DNA from: Bombyx mori
Lineage: Eukaryota > Arthropoda > Insecta > Lepidoptera > Bombycidae
Length of the DNA stretch: 64,000 bases
Direction: 5' to 3'
Assembly (NCBI RefSeq): GCF_030269925.1
Contig: NC_085119.1
Coordinates: 11,257,001 to 11,321,000 of the forward strand
Within the stretch, counting starts at the first letter, position 1. The number at the start of each line of letters is the position of its first letter. Shown here one piece after another: positions 47,114-58,974 of the stretch. The position numbers and the translations under genes are program-made. The notes beneath the pieces are model-generated. The model saw nothing but the letters and a program-made list of their open reading frames with translations. It ran no database searches and had not been told where the DNA came from.

Positions 47114-48545
47114 GTTTTACTTCTTTAGGCGCGTTATGAAAAATTGATGAGAGTGAAATTTTAGGATGCGCGCGCACCGTGATACAAAATTATCAGAAAT
47201 GAAGTTGCCCACTAAATCGCTCATTACAATACAACCGACGTAACTTGGCGAGTCTGAATATAGCCGCAGGTGAACTTTCGCGCATGTACACTCGTAAAAA
47301 AGTGTTATTAGCATTCATTTTTAACGTTAAATATTTATTATTAAGTATTTAATATTAAAAAAAAAAAAGTGTGTGTGTCCGCTCCGACGCACGACTGGAG
47401 TTTACTGGATATAAAAAATTAAACGAAACAATACGAGAAATAGTTCTATATTACGACAACACGATACACTACAGATTATTAACAAATTAACGAGACACAA
47501 AACAAACGACTAACAAATATATGAAAATACAATAATGAGAGAAACGCGCGATCAGTACGAGGCTTTGTGGCGGACTGCCGGCGCAGCAGCCCGGCGTCAC
47601 CTGCGATAACGCATTTCGTGTGACATGCGCAATCAGGCGCATAACGCATTTCGTGTGACATGCTAGTACGATTTTGGTCCCCATAATTTTCATACCCCGG
47701 GCCTATATATGTAAATCGATTCTAAAGGAGTAAACTCCAAAAAGTGTGTGTGTCCGCTCCGACGCACGACTGGAGTTTACTGGATATAAAAAATTAAACG
47801 AAACAATACGAGAAATAGTTCTATATTACGACAACACGATACACTACAGATTATTAACAAATTAACGAGACACAAAACAAACGACTAACAAATATATGAA
47901 AATACAATAATGAGAGAAACGCGCGATCAGTACGAGGCTTTGTGGCGGACTGCCGGCGCAGCAGCCCGGCGTCACCTGCGATAACGCATTTCGTGTGACA
48001 TGCGCAATCAGGCGCATAACGCATTTCGTGTGACATGCTAGTACGATTTTGGTCCCCATAATTTTCATACCCCGGGCCTATATATGTAAATCGATTCTAA
48101 AGGAGTAAACTCCAATAATAAAAAAAAAAGTGTGTGTGTCCGCTCCGACGCACAACTGGAGTTTACTGGATATAAAAAATTAAACGAAACAATACGAGAA
48201 ATAGTTCTATATTACGACAACACGATACACTACAGATTATTAACAAATTAACGAGACACAAAACAAACGACTAACAAATATATGAAAATACAATAATGAG
48301 AGAAACGCGCGATCAGTACGAGGCTTTGTGGCGGACTGCCGGCGCAGCAGCCCGGCGTCACCTGCGATAACGCATTTCGTGTGACATGCGCAATCAGGCG
48401 CATAACGCATTTCGTGTGACATGCTAGTACGATTTTGGTCCCCATAATTTTCATACCCCGGGCCTATATATGTAAATCGATTCTAAAGGAGTAAACTCCA
48501 ATAATAAAAATAAAGTATAACTTCTTACGCGCGTACATAAGTACA
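47114..48545 (+). repeat. Dispersed repeat (copy 1) interrupted by a triple tandem insertion
   Basis: The outer parts (47114-47280 and 48510-48545) match, in inverted orientation, 58975-59300: gcgttatgaaaaattgatga, gcgcgcgcaccgtga, agttgcccactaaatcgctc, ctgaatatagccgcaggtga and acttcttacgcgcgtacata. Between them, where the other copy has about 150 bp of unlike sequence, this copy carries the 1.13-kb tandem array. Confidence 0.75.
47369..48501. repeat. Three near-identical 372-bp tandem copies
   Basis: Copies at 47369-47740, 47744-48115 and 48130-48501, each from gtgtgtgtgtccgctccgac to aggagtaaactcca. I saw one substitution (cacgac versus cacaac in copy 3) and differing A-rich spacers (3 and 14 bp). 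Each unit contains an inverted pair TGGAGTTTACT (47396) and AGTAAACTCCA (47729-47739), so its core may be a small DNA element. Each also holds a 23-bp direct repeat, ataacgcatttcgtgtgaca plus tgc. The identical 60- and 68-codon ORFs repeat with the units and have no motif. Confidence 0.95.
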
Positions 48546-48744
48546 CGCACCCTTTTTATTTTTATTAAATATATCTTATGACATCTATGCATCATTTAAA
48601 CCACTTTAAGAATTCAAACAAATAAAATACAATCTTAATACGCCTACATATACGTGAGGTCTGCGTCATAACAATTATTTAAACATCACACATCAATACG
48701 AAACAGATTTGAAAGCAATCGTAGTTTGCTTACTGAGTTGTGAC

Positions 48745-48905
48745 ATGGCCACAGAAACAAACCACTTAATGTTGAGTGTTCACGATCGCTCATGGACATT
48801 AACAAAGTCTGGAGCATAAATCATTCGCAGTCCACTCCAGAGAGTGCAAGAGTCCAGTCCAAGCCAGAACTTTTTTTCAGACCTCGTTTGACGAGGCACC
48901 ATGAC
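48745..48905 (-). mobile_element. Degraded LINE 3' fragment
   Basis: ccacttaatgttgagtgttc, cgatcgctcatggacattaa and cagacctcgtttgacgaggc are collinear with the LINE tail at 34831 and 40802. Confidence 0.5.
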
Positions 48906-48938
48906 TGGGAGTTTAACAACAGACCATCCAAATAACAA

Positions 48939-49170
48939 CTGGTGGTAGGACCTCTTGAGAGTCCGCACGGGTAGGTACCACCGCCCTACCTATTTCTGCC
49001 GTGAAGAAGTATTGCGTTTCGGTTTGAAGGGTGGGGCAGCCGTGTACTGAGACTTAGAACTGATGATATCTCAAGGTGGGTGGTGCATTTACGTTGTAGA
49101 TGTCTATGGGGTCCAGTAACCACTTAACACCAGGTGGGCTGTGAGCTCGTCCACCCATCTAAGCAATAAA
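48939..49170 (+). mobile_element. Bm1 SINE with 8-bp target duplication
   Basis: The Bm1 body from ctggtggtaggacctcttga to catctaagcaataaa. AATAACAA occurs at 48931-48938 and again at 49171-49178, consistent with a target-site duplication. Confidence 0.9.
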
Positions 49171-49178
49171 AATAACAA

Positions 49179-49580
49179 TTCCTGAAAGCATTCTCCGTTC
49201 AACATCCGTATGCCCGTACTATTAACTAATAAGAACTTAAAATTGTATTCTTAGCGTCATCTTGTATAAATCTAAATGTCCGAAAGAACAACCGCCGACA
49301 ACCCCCCGGCACCGGGGCCCAATCGTCCATTCAGCACGCAGCGTGGCCATAAAATTAAATAAATCCGTTATTTTTCAGGGTGAGAAATGTACGGATCCGT
49401 CCTGGCCGGTCAATCGGGCGGCACGATAACGGCACACATTTGTAAAGATTTCGCCGGCCCACGCCGGAGACCATTCTCCGGAGTTCGTGGCCATACGTTT
49501 ACGTAGACTTATAATGTTTTAGAATAGTCATTAAGAAGTGACCCGACCCGATGAATCCGTCCTGAACTAAAATATATACA
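49179..49580. other. GC-rich island with hairpins
   Basis: No ORF. Hairpins CCCCGG-CA-CCGGGG (near 49307) and CCGGAGA-CCAT-TCTCCGG (49464-49481) are present, together with the homeodomain-like stretch ggccataaaattaaataaat. Possibly regulatory. Confidence 0.4.
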
Positions 49581-49589
49581 TTATCATGT

Positions 49590-50180
49590 GCCAAAAAAGA
49601 CTGGGCTGGACTGGGCTGGACTGGACTGAGGAGGAGGTGTCCTCAAAATACTCGTGGACTGTGTGAATGAGTTTATGCAACAAAAGGGTATGTGTGCAAA
49701 GAAGAAGCATAATAGGCCTGAATGGAAAAAGAGGACATCGACCTCGCACTGTGGGATAAAAGAAGAAGCAAGAAGACTTATGAATTTGCCTTAATCAGTA
49801 CACGTGATAATCGACCTATAGATAATTTTAATATGAAATATTTCGTTGCTCAAATGGTCGGGAGACTAATCTACAATTAATATTATAAACAATATTACTG
49901 ACGGACAACTATTGGTAATTAACAAATTAAAGAGCAGGCGGCTAGCGTGGTATGGACATGTGATGCGTAGAGAGAAGATGCATGTGACTAGGAGATGTAT
50001 GGAAATGAGGTAGAGGGGGAAGAGATCGACCGAAGAAGACATGGATGGAGTGTGTGAATGACGATATAAGAGAGAGAAGAGTGAGTTTTGAGATGACGGC
50101 TGATAGAAGAAAATGGAAGAGAAAAATTAGCTGTGACGACACCACCTAGTGGGATAAGGTGGAGAAAAAGAGAAGACTAC
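49590..50180 (+). mobile_element. Degraded RTE-clade LINE fragments
   Basis: 49930-50170 translates with many stops to RTE C-terminal motifs: RLAWYGHVMRRE, the region after CMEM, and KKMEE before a cysteine-poor end. 49640-49790 resembles another copy of the same C-terminal region. A TGGACTGGGC-type tandem run at 49600-49628 lies at the start. Confidence 0.65.
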
Positions 50181-51992
50181 TCACCGACAACAAACTCTCA
50201 GCCACGATCGTCAAAAACACCATACTTCACGCCGGCGACTAACTGATCGAAGCTGTAATCCGTAAAGTAATATTAAAAATAATTTTAGGTCATTTATTTA
50301 AAATAACAGGATGTTGGTATCATTTTATGATACGATACAGACGCAGGAGTATAAAAACAAGGAGTTCGCTTGAAATCGAATGTTCCAGTAAATCTGAGTA
50401 CGTCCATAAACCGCTGTAATTCCCAATAAAACTAATTTTATCAGATTTCGGTTTCATTAGTAGAGCATATTTTAACATCTTGTCCTGTCTTCGCGTTCAA
50501 AAGGATGTGGCTTAAAGCACACCTAAGCTAGTGAGGCTAAGCTGCGAATAAATGAAAATTGATTTTAAGATTGCGACGCCACAGTACGACTGGTTGACAA
50601 ATAATATGGGCTTAGCCGAAACCCACATATAAACTGCCGTCATCATATACAGTTTACCAATTTAGTCCAACGATTTTTTCTTGTCTCTCTCTTTGTAGAA
50701 GAAAAAGAAAGAGATTTGCAATCGTAATCAAACATCGTTTATGGTATAGCAGCATCCGTTCTATTTTCTTTTATGTTGTTTGTTATATTAGGTTCGGGAA
50801 ATTTCTAAAATATTTTCGTCGAAATGCGGTACCTACTTTGATTTGACCCTTTTTAATTTGTATTGTAAGTAATGCTTTTATTACGTATTGGTTGTACAGG
50901 ATGTTGTGTAGTAGATATGTATGATGTAGTAAAATATGTATTTGGACCGTGTTGCATGTCTGAAATATGCGGGAAATAAGCAGTTTTAACCTTTTTATTC
51001 CTAATTTGTTATCAACTTGCAAACAAACAGCAAAATATCAAAATTTCCCCAGTGCTTTTGCATAACAGTGGAAACGGACATGGAAAATTTTGCATATTTC
51101 AGACAAAAAATCTGATACCGTATTCTCTTTTTTAAAAGAAATTAACTTCAGTGTACACAGAGAAAACATATATATTTTTATATTAAAATATTATGCTACA
51201 GTATTATTTAAAGACGAGAGTGCACGTTGTTTTTTTAAATTACCAAAAGATTTGTGTTTCTAGACAGGGGGAAGACAATTAAAATCTCAGATGTACGTAT
51301 GTATGAGTCACATAAGTTGTTTCTAATAAGGTTGCATACATGATTCATCTAAGAACTTTTAAGGCACTTTCGAGCTTTAGCTATATTATTTTTAGACTCC
51401 GATAAAAACAAACGAGAATTTTTCGATAAGCTACGATTTAATCTAAGTTATTTTTAAACTGCGCAGGACTTATATCGACCGCTCAAAACAATAGCACTTT
51501 TAATCGAAAATTTTCAGCTGCTTACTATTATAATGTATTAAAGACAATTTAATTAGTTACGCTTGATGTTCACCAAAAAAAAACTATTGTTGCCGAACGA
51601 AGAATAAAATTTAAACAAAAAAAAACACTGATGCCATTCGAACACAACGAAAAAAATTAAAAAATTATGCAGCGTGAACGCATTCTACGTAACTAATTGT
51701 CATAATAATGCAAAAAAAAACATAAAAATTCGTGGGAATTTAACGGTATGTAATGAGTTCAATAAAGAAGCGTCTGTTTAATATTGTAAGAGGGACGTGA
51801 TTAAGTTTGGGGCTTAATATCCGGCGGGGATGCGCAAGACATAATGCACTTTTGGTTCGTGCCTAGGGCCGCCACGAGATACGTTTTATTATTTTCAATT
51901 AATCAGTTCCGTTACTATTCAAGAAAACGCGGGGAAGCATATTGCATCGAGTTTCAAACTAGACACGACCTTCAGCAATGAAGAGACCGACT
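50181..51992. other. Non-coding stretch
   Basis: AT-rich. 51740-51880 is a GC-richer island. No gene or repeat family was recognised. Confidence 0.4.
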
Positions 51993-52006
51993 CAGATGAA
52001 GAAGTT

Positions 52007-52422
52007 TTTTTTTTTACCACAGGAGAAAATCGCCGGATCCCCACCCGCACGGCAGGTGGGGTATGTGGGAGTCGAACCTCACTAAAAACTCCTGCCGCTC
52101 ACAGCCGACGCCCTACCCCGGACCGGGCGGAAACCCAGTCGGAGCTATTGAGACGGCGGGAGAGGGTTTACGCAGAGCACATTACATCCATCCCGCCGTC
52201 CCCCAGACGCCGGACCGGCGGCCGCCAGCAACATGACCGCCGGTTCCCTCGGTCGACGGGCCAAGAGCCCGATTGATAGTGCCGCGCTACACCTTCCCTC
52301 GGAGCGGTCGGGGGAACGCGACCTACCACGCCGCCCTACGCCTAGGTTCCTCCCCGCACAAAGCGGGTGGAGCCCGAAGCTCTTAGGGGGCCGGGTTACG
52401 GACGGGACCCCGATCCCGACCC
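52007..52422 (-). mobile_element. 5'-truncated LINE-like insertion with 14-bp target duplication
   Basis: CAGATGAAGAAGTT occurs at 51993-52006 and 52423-52436 and encloses a GC-rich block whose left end is a T run (the poly-A tail of a minus-strand retroposon). The block resembles 3' UTR sequence of R1-type or similar LINEs in composition. No RT motif remains, so the family is uncertain. The ORF at 52233-52484 on plus is accidental. Confidence 0.8.
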
Positions 52423-52436
52423 CAGATGAAGAAGTT

Positions 52437-52794
52437 AGGTACTATTCAAGAAATACAAAGGCCATAACCCAAATTTGTATTTAGCACTTATTTGTACCAT
52501 TAGAACTTAGTATTAATTCCTTAGGTATAATAGTGCTAATCTGGTTTAAACAATTACCGTTATTAAATCAACAACACTAACAATACAACAACAATATCAT
52601 AAATATAAAATGTTTATGAAGTAAACAGAAATAAACGAAATGTTCATTAAAAAGCTTAATTTTTTTTATTGCCCTGAGCACTTATCCGCATAATCCGTAC
52701 TTAATCTCTGGAAGCCCGAAATCCGTTTTACTACGAATCCTCAAAATACATCTCAATCATAGTACTCATTTTATTTTCCTACCATAACCATCTA
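52437..52794. other. Non-coding stretch
   Basis: AT-rich with no recognised gene. Confidence 0.4.
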
Positions 52795-53267
52795 CAGTAA
52801 AAGCGTCCTTCATTCGCGTTTTCTCTATTCGCGGATTAAAAAAAGGCGACCCAATACCTATGTTAGCGGCTAATCTTATACCTTTAAAAGAGCAATTCTT
52901 GTATATTAATATATATTTAATCTGAATCTCGGAAACGACTTCAACGATTTTCATAAAATTTAGTATACAAGGGATTTCGGAGGCGATAAATCGATCTAGC
53001 TAAGATTTATTTTCAGAAAATGTTGTTTTATTCGTGTTTTCAATAATCAACTCTTCCCGACATCTATTGGCGAATAATAATGCTATTTTTCTTAATTGAG
53101 GGCAACTAACCGCCTTAAAGACACAACAATATGGCGTTATCAAAAAAAATCATCTCGTCATCATCATCATCTAGTGATTTCTTTATTCGCGGATCTAGCG
53201 CTTTTCCATATTCACATTCGCGGCGGATTCACGGAACGTATACCTTGCAAATAAAGAGCCTTTACTG
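52795..53267 (-). mobile_element. pogo/Tigger-like non-autonomous element
   Basis: The ends are CAGTAAAAGC (left) and, in reverse complement, CAGTAAAGGC (right), flanked by TA on both sides (52793-52794 and 53268-53269). The subterminal words attcgcg and tattcgcggat recur at both ends, as in pogo/Tigger terminal repeats. The interior 52865-53150 is the repeat also seen at 1-280. It has no transposase. An ATC microsatellite lies at about 53155-53172. Confidence 0.7.
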
Positions 53268-53269
53268 TA

Positions 53270-54135
53270 TAATCCTAAACGAGTATATTTTTTAAATATT
53301 CCACATCGGAAAAATAGTACAGCGGTAGCCCTGTTAATTTGCCATATCAAACTGGCCAGTAGCAAATAGGATGCGACCAACGTAACAGTAGGGACGCACC
53401 ACCCATTGAACTATTCAACTCGCTACGTACAACATTGCACAATTGCCTTGCACCTTATCTCAATGCAAGAAAGAACTTTTTTAAATAACAAACTAATCCA
53501 TAACGGCAAATATTATAAAACTGAGTATTTAGCAGGGAGAAACGTGTGTATGACGTTATAAAATAAAATTGAAGCCGCAAGGGCACTCCACGCGGATCTA
53601 ATTAAATGATAAGTGATATCTGAGATTAATGTCCTCTAAAGAAATCAAGACAGAACGAATGTAAGCGGTCTCTCATTCAATCTAGGTTCAAACTTTAATT
53701 AGAAACTGAACAAAGTTGTTATATGAATATAATATGGTTATGTGAAGGCTATTAGCTTGTACTTGCCGAATCAATTGTGTAAATGTTGGCATTTTTTATT
53801 CTATAAATAATTTACAAAATGATATAGAATTAAATCATAATGTCTGTTTCTAAATATTCACATAAAAAAAATTGCAGTGTCATATCTTTCTCACAGTACT
53901 TCCCAATGAGTATTCAAAATAATCTTTATTTACGCCGCCATTGTGCGCCACACGACAAAGTTAATGGAGTGTAGGCTCGTACTCATATTAACACCAAATA
54001 CGGATTAGGGGCTCAATACCACATCCCGTCATATTAGCCAAAACCATTAAAATGATCCTAATTTACATTACAATGAATTTACCAAATCCCTAAACGCGCT
54101 AATTCTTAGTTTTCTCATATAGGTATTTAAAACAA
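53270..54135. other. Non-coding stretch
   Basis: No gene or repeat family was recognised. Confidence 0.4.
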
Positions 54136-54547
54136 CTAGTGGTCCCGCAGTAGTCGAAATACGACTATAATTAATTGAAATTATAAGTGTCAACATTATT
54201 AAGGTCCTATTGTTAAATATTTCGCCAAGACTACAGTATAGACAAATACTCGTAATATTAAAGATAAAAAATACTAACCTATTCTCAATTTGACTACAGA
54301 CTTTAAGCAATAACAAAAGTTTGACAATAAACAAAGAGTATATGTGTGTATGTCAATTACATGGTAGTGTGTGTAATGTTTTCTTTATTGATTTAATGTA
54401 CCTCTTATGCATTATTTAAAAAAAATATTAGCATTGTGCACTTCTTCTCTATATTCTCTATAAGTATGGAAAAATTCATACTTCTCCGTCCGCGTAATTT
54501 TCGTAAAAAGGGATACAAAGTTTTTGCTTCACGTATTAATATATAGA
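54136..54547 (-). mobile_element. Non-autonomous Helitron, family 1
   Basis: Reverse copy: CTAG end at 54136, hairpin TAGTCGAAATACGACTA (one mismatch from a perfect stem), and the TC start at 54547 (atatataga on plus). Confidence 0.85.
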
Positions 54548-56018
54548 TATTTCATTTGCGCAGCTAGAGATTGACGAACTGTCACGTTCTTGTCAAACAC
54601 AAACAATATTATGTTTTCCGATTCAGTAATAACTGTTTATTACCAAATTTAACCTAACAATAGCACTGGATAAGAGTTGCTTACCTGCAATATACTTTAA
54701 TTTAAGGAAAGACAAGAAAACTAAGTATGTAGCTTAATAAAGATTACACGTTTGAAACACTGTTTCACTTAAAAGGCACGTCAACAAACTGTATTCATCT
54801 CGCGCTCAATAGAATCAGCAGGTCATTAAATCAACACATTAAGCTTGTTTGTGTTGCTTTCGAGTGTTCTCAAAACCGTTCCCGGTCGTCGTACGTACAT
54901 TATCCGGATTTGTGCCGGTTTGTGGCCGTTCATTTGGCGATTGTGCGGCGTTCGAAACGTGCACCCGCAGATTGTCAGATAATGTGACGCGTGCTAAATG
55001 ATCCCGTTCCGATATTCGCGGCCATACCAATAAACGCTATCATAGTAGAGCTATAACTGATACAGAAATGACACGAACATTTTAAATCAAACATTTAGGT
55101 AAATAATAATATATTTTTTTTAATTCAAACTTTATAGATACATTATAGCTTAGCTTACGTCACAAAAAGTTAGTCCGGAAAATCGATCAAGTTTGAATGA
55201 CCTGAAGTGACCTGGACATTTTAAAATGTAGCCTATTCTATATATTCTTACGTGGTACCAATGAAATGGGTACACGCGTCGCACACGTGTCTCCGTGGTT
55301 TATCTTAACTTACTCCGTCGCATGAGGGCGCGCGTGCGTGTGACACTTTCAGTTGCAATGACCGTCATACTAGCAAAATGTAATTTATTATGAAACTATG
55401 CGTAATTCGAAATAGAAAACCTAATAATTATATTTTATATAGACTAGGATAGATAGATATAGAATATAATTATTTATAGATAATTACAATAAAGACGTAT
55501 TGAACTGACAAGGAAAATCTCAATAGTCGATACCAAACTTTTTAAATTGAAATAAACAATCACTCAAATATAATAATATGCATACTTAAAAATCGTTACT
55601 ATTATTTGTAATTTACTTAACTGACCTTAAAATCATAATTTCTTTTGATAATTCGAATCGATTAAAAACTATACGAAAATAAGACCACATTTCTTCTTCA
55701 CAAATGTTTCGAATTTAGTGGCATTTAGTTACGAGATATACATATTTATGCAAACCGAATGAAACCGAAAAATACGGATATACGGACGCTGACAAGTCAC
55801 AGTTCAGTCGCCTATAATTTTTTTTCTCTTTTAAATTCGATTTATACTTGATTTATTATTAAAAAAAAAACACAATATTCCTAACCTAAAAGTACATGTT
55901 ATTATCCGCAACATGCTTCGTCAAAAAGTACAATACTTACTTTCAGCTGCAAGCGTCGTCATAAGTAATATAAATAGGTCCACGCTAACAGCAATGCGCG
56001 CGTAGGCATCGGCTAGTC
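54548..56018. other. Non-coding stretch
   Basis: 54838-55030 is a GC-richer island. Otherwise AT-rich with no recognised gene. Confidence 0.4.
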
Positions 56019-56029
56019 AAACAATATCT

Positions 56030-56551
56030 TTCCTGGGCCTCGAATCTATACGGAAATACATGAAGTCAGTGTCGGAACGGTACTTCGATAAGGCTATGCG
56101 TCATGATAATCGCCTTATCGTAGCCGCCGCTGACTACTCCCCGAATCCTGATCATGCAGGAGCCAGTCACCGTCGACGCCCTAGACACGTCCTTACGGAT
56201 CCATCAGATCCAATAACCTTTGCACTAGACGCCTTCAGCTCTAGGAGCAGACTTAGGGACCTCGGTAACCGTACTCGTCGAACTCGACAAAGAGTTCGCC
56301 GTGCAACCTAACCCATGAATCAGCTCGCTGAGTTTCTCGCCGGATCTTCTCAGCGGGTCGCGATTCCGATCCGGTAGTAGATTCATTCGCGAAGCAATTG
56401 CTCTTGAGTTGTTAGGTCTCCTTCGGAGGCGCTCAGGCAGTTGTTAGCAAATCCCACCCCTCCTGGCTGAGCCTTTGCTCGCCCACCTGTTCTGGTGAAA
56501 CTGGAAAGGCCTCCGGGCCACCAGTAATCCTTCAATCATAAAAAAAAAAAA
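56030..56551 (+). mobile_element. 5'-truncated jockey LINE with poly-A
   Basis: C-terminal coding end plus a complete 3' UTR and an A tail at 56540-56552. The word ACAATATCT flanks it (56021-56029 and 56552-56560), a target duplication of at least 9 bp. The right copy of the duplication includes the first bases of the following Helitron. Confidence 0.9.
56034..56311 (+). pseudogene. C-terminal end of a jockey LINE ORF2
   Basis: The open frame reads LGLESIRKYMKSVSERYFDK, then RLIVAAADYSPNPDHAG, RRRPRHVLTDPSDPITFAL and an arginine-rich end. This is the tail of the jockey reverse transcriptase polyprotein after the RT domain. The frame is intact but lacks all catalytic parts and has no real start; the ATG at 56060 is internal. 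Confidence 0.85.
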
Positions 56552-56557
56552 ACAATA

Positions 56558-56758
56558 TCTATACTAATATTATAAAGAGGAAAGATTTGTTTGTTTGTTT
56601 GTTTCGAATAGGCTCCGAAACTACTGGACCGATTTGAAAAATTCTTTTTCCATTAGAAGCCGACATTGTCCCTGATGAACATAGGCAACTTTTTTTTTTT
56701 TTGTTTGGTTTTATGTGTGTTTTAATGTTTCCGAAGCGAAGCGAGGGCGGGTCGCTAG
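56558..56758 (+). mobile_element. Non-autonomous Helitron, family 2
   Basis: TCTATACTAATATTATAAAG start, GTTT tandem run, ataggctccgaaactactgg, and end gcgagggcgggtcgCTAG before T. About 200 bp. It is nearly identical to 63160-63383. Confidence 0.85.
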
Positions 56759-56762
56759 TCTT

Positions 56763-57171
56763 TCTATATATTAATACGTGAAGCAAAAACTTTGTATCCC
56801 TTTTTACGAAAATTGCGCGGACGGAGGAGTATGAAATTTCCCACACTTATAGAGAATATAGAGAAGGAGTGCACAATGCTAATATTTTTTTAAATAACGC
56901 ATAAAAGATACATTAAATCAATAAAGAAAACATTACACACACTACATACCATGTGTTTGACGCACACACGCATGCATACTATTTATTGTCAAACTTTTGT
57001 TCTTGACGTCTGTGGTCAAATTGAGAATAGATTAAATATGGTTTGTCTTTATTAACATTTTTTATAGTGTAGCCTTGGCGAAATTTGTGATTATAGAAGT
57101 ATAAAATACAATCATAATAGTGTACATTCCAATTAATTATAGTCGAATTTCGACTACTGCGGGACCTCTAG
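56763..57171 (+). mobile_element. Non-autonomous Helitron, family 1
   Basis: It starts only 4 bp after the family 2 copy ends. TCTATATATTAATACGTGA start, perfect hairpin TAGTCGAATTTCGACTA and CTCTAG end before T. Confidence 0.88.
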
Positions 57172-58700
57172 TATGAAAAATTACATGAAAAGAACACAAG
57201 TAGGTACTCGAAAGGGAGAAGAGAGACATAATTCCGTTCAGATCTCCAATAACCCGTACCGTAAATATCTGAATAGCTCGCGCTCCACACCGCTCATTTG
57301 TACTGCCGACATTTTAATAATCGCATATTTTTACAAATGCTGCTGTTACAGTAAAAATTAAATAACTTTAGATATTTCCTATCAAGAATACGAAACGATT
57401 AATTATTTCAAATTAAATAACTTGACGGCGTTGATTGCTTTAATAAAAACTAAAACATTTAAGTGAAATAATTAACGAATTGACTTGAATGAATTGCGCG
57501 AAATTTAAAAGTATTTTGCAAATTAATTGCCAAGCCAATTGACACTAATCACTAAAGCAAAAGCAATAAAAAGGCAATACATAAATATTCTCTAATTTCG
57601 GTATTAATGTATAAAATGCTCCAGGTAAAAAATAATGATCTCTACGCGATTCAATGCTTATCGTAGGCTACGTGAAGAATCTCTGACAATGAATACTTAA
57701 TTTATAAACATTTCCAGTAACACCAGTTCTTCTTTAAAAGTATGTATTTCATTATTGGGTAAGGTAAAGTAAGATCAGGTAAGGTAGTGACTACCTTATA
57801 CTTGTAAAAATAATACAAGGCTGAAACATCATTTGAAAACCATCCAAAATGTAAAATGGCCGTGAGCGCGCTATTACTGCAACACCATCGCACCGCATCC
57901 CACGGGCTGTGCGCCGTGTCTTTAGAATTTTAATTAAATTGTTCATTGGCTCAATTAAATCGATTATTAAAAACGGTGCTCGAGAAGCAGGGGTGAAATG
58001 TTGCAATTGACGTCCTATATTACAATACTTCACGTTCCATGTGAGTGCTTCATTAATTTTCACATTTTAGCCACTTATAACTACGTTTTTTTAACATTTA
58101 ATGTATTGTGATAAATAGAGCAGCAATGTATCATCATAGCCTTTGTATCAACTTACTTACCCCTCAGACTCAGTGAACCAATATGAAACTGGTCCTCTGA
58201 AACTAATATTGTTTCCTATTGCACACTTTCTCCTGTCTGCGACTTTGTTGCGTTGATATTTTTAAAGTTTTTGAGTGAGTCAAAATCTTTTTAAATATTA
58301 ACTTTTAAAGATTAATCATGAACATTTTTATTGGCATTGATAAATTTGGAAAAATATCCAAAAACAAATACAAATAGCATAAAATTTATATATTATATTT
58401 TTTAATATTCAGGAAATTCGGAAATGGCACAAGTTGCAAAAACGAAACAATGTTAAACTAACTTAGGTACCTGGCCACATTCATATTAATGTCAATAGCC
58501 TGAGAAATTAGCTACCACAAAATAGTAGATACTCATATGACCTGAAACATATACAAGAATCCCAATCAGTCCACATCGAACGGTGATTCAAATTGGGTTT
58601 TTGCTATACATTAGGAACGTGCTATATATTTATATATACAGATAAAAAAAGCATGCTTATTAAAAAGTTAAATCAGATCTAAGCAGTTCGATAAGCAACT
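57172..58700. other. Non-coding stretch
   Basis: AT-rich with no recognised gene or repeat. 57754-57790 has a ggtaaggta-type run of no clear meaning. Confidence 0.4.
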
Positions 58701-58974
58701 TTTAACACATGTTCCGTAGAGAAGTTTAAGTGTACAGGAAATGTACGATCAATCACCAACAATGGCAGAAGAAGGTGCCCCTCGGGGGAAAAAAGTTGAA
58801 CGGAGTGTAGGTGATTTATCGGGGTAGTTAGAATTATCGCCATTTGCAATTCTTGCCGCGGCGAGTTTTAGCAAACAAGTTGGCGCGAACGACTTGTGGG
58901 AGGCACATTTTAAGCGACGTTTCGAAACCCACTCCTGCGTTTTATTCGGGTTATTAATTTTAAAAAAAAGGGGG

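Noticed and set aside
47479..48454. Three identical 60- and 68-codon ORFs as a tandem gene family
   Set aside because: They repeat because the 372-bp unit repeats. The sequence holds a 23-bp internal direct repeat and has no domain.
47369..48501. CRISPR array
   Set aside because: Units are 372 bp with no spacers, and the genome is eukaryotic.
52233..52484. 83-codon proline/arginine-rich plus ORF
   Set aside because: It spans the LINE-like insertion and continues into the target duplication, so it cannot be an old host gene.
57754..57790. Telomere-like ggtaagg run
   Set aside because: It does not match the insect TTAGG repeat and is only a few units long.
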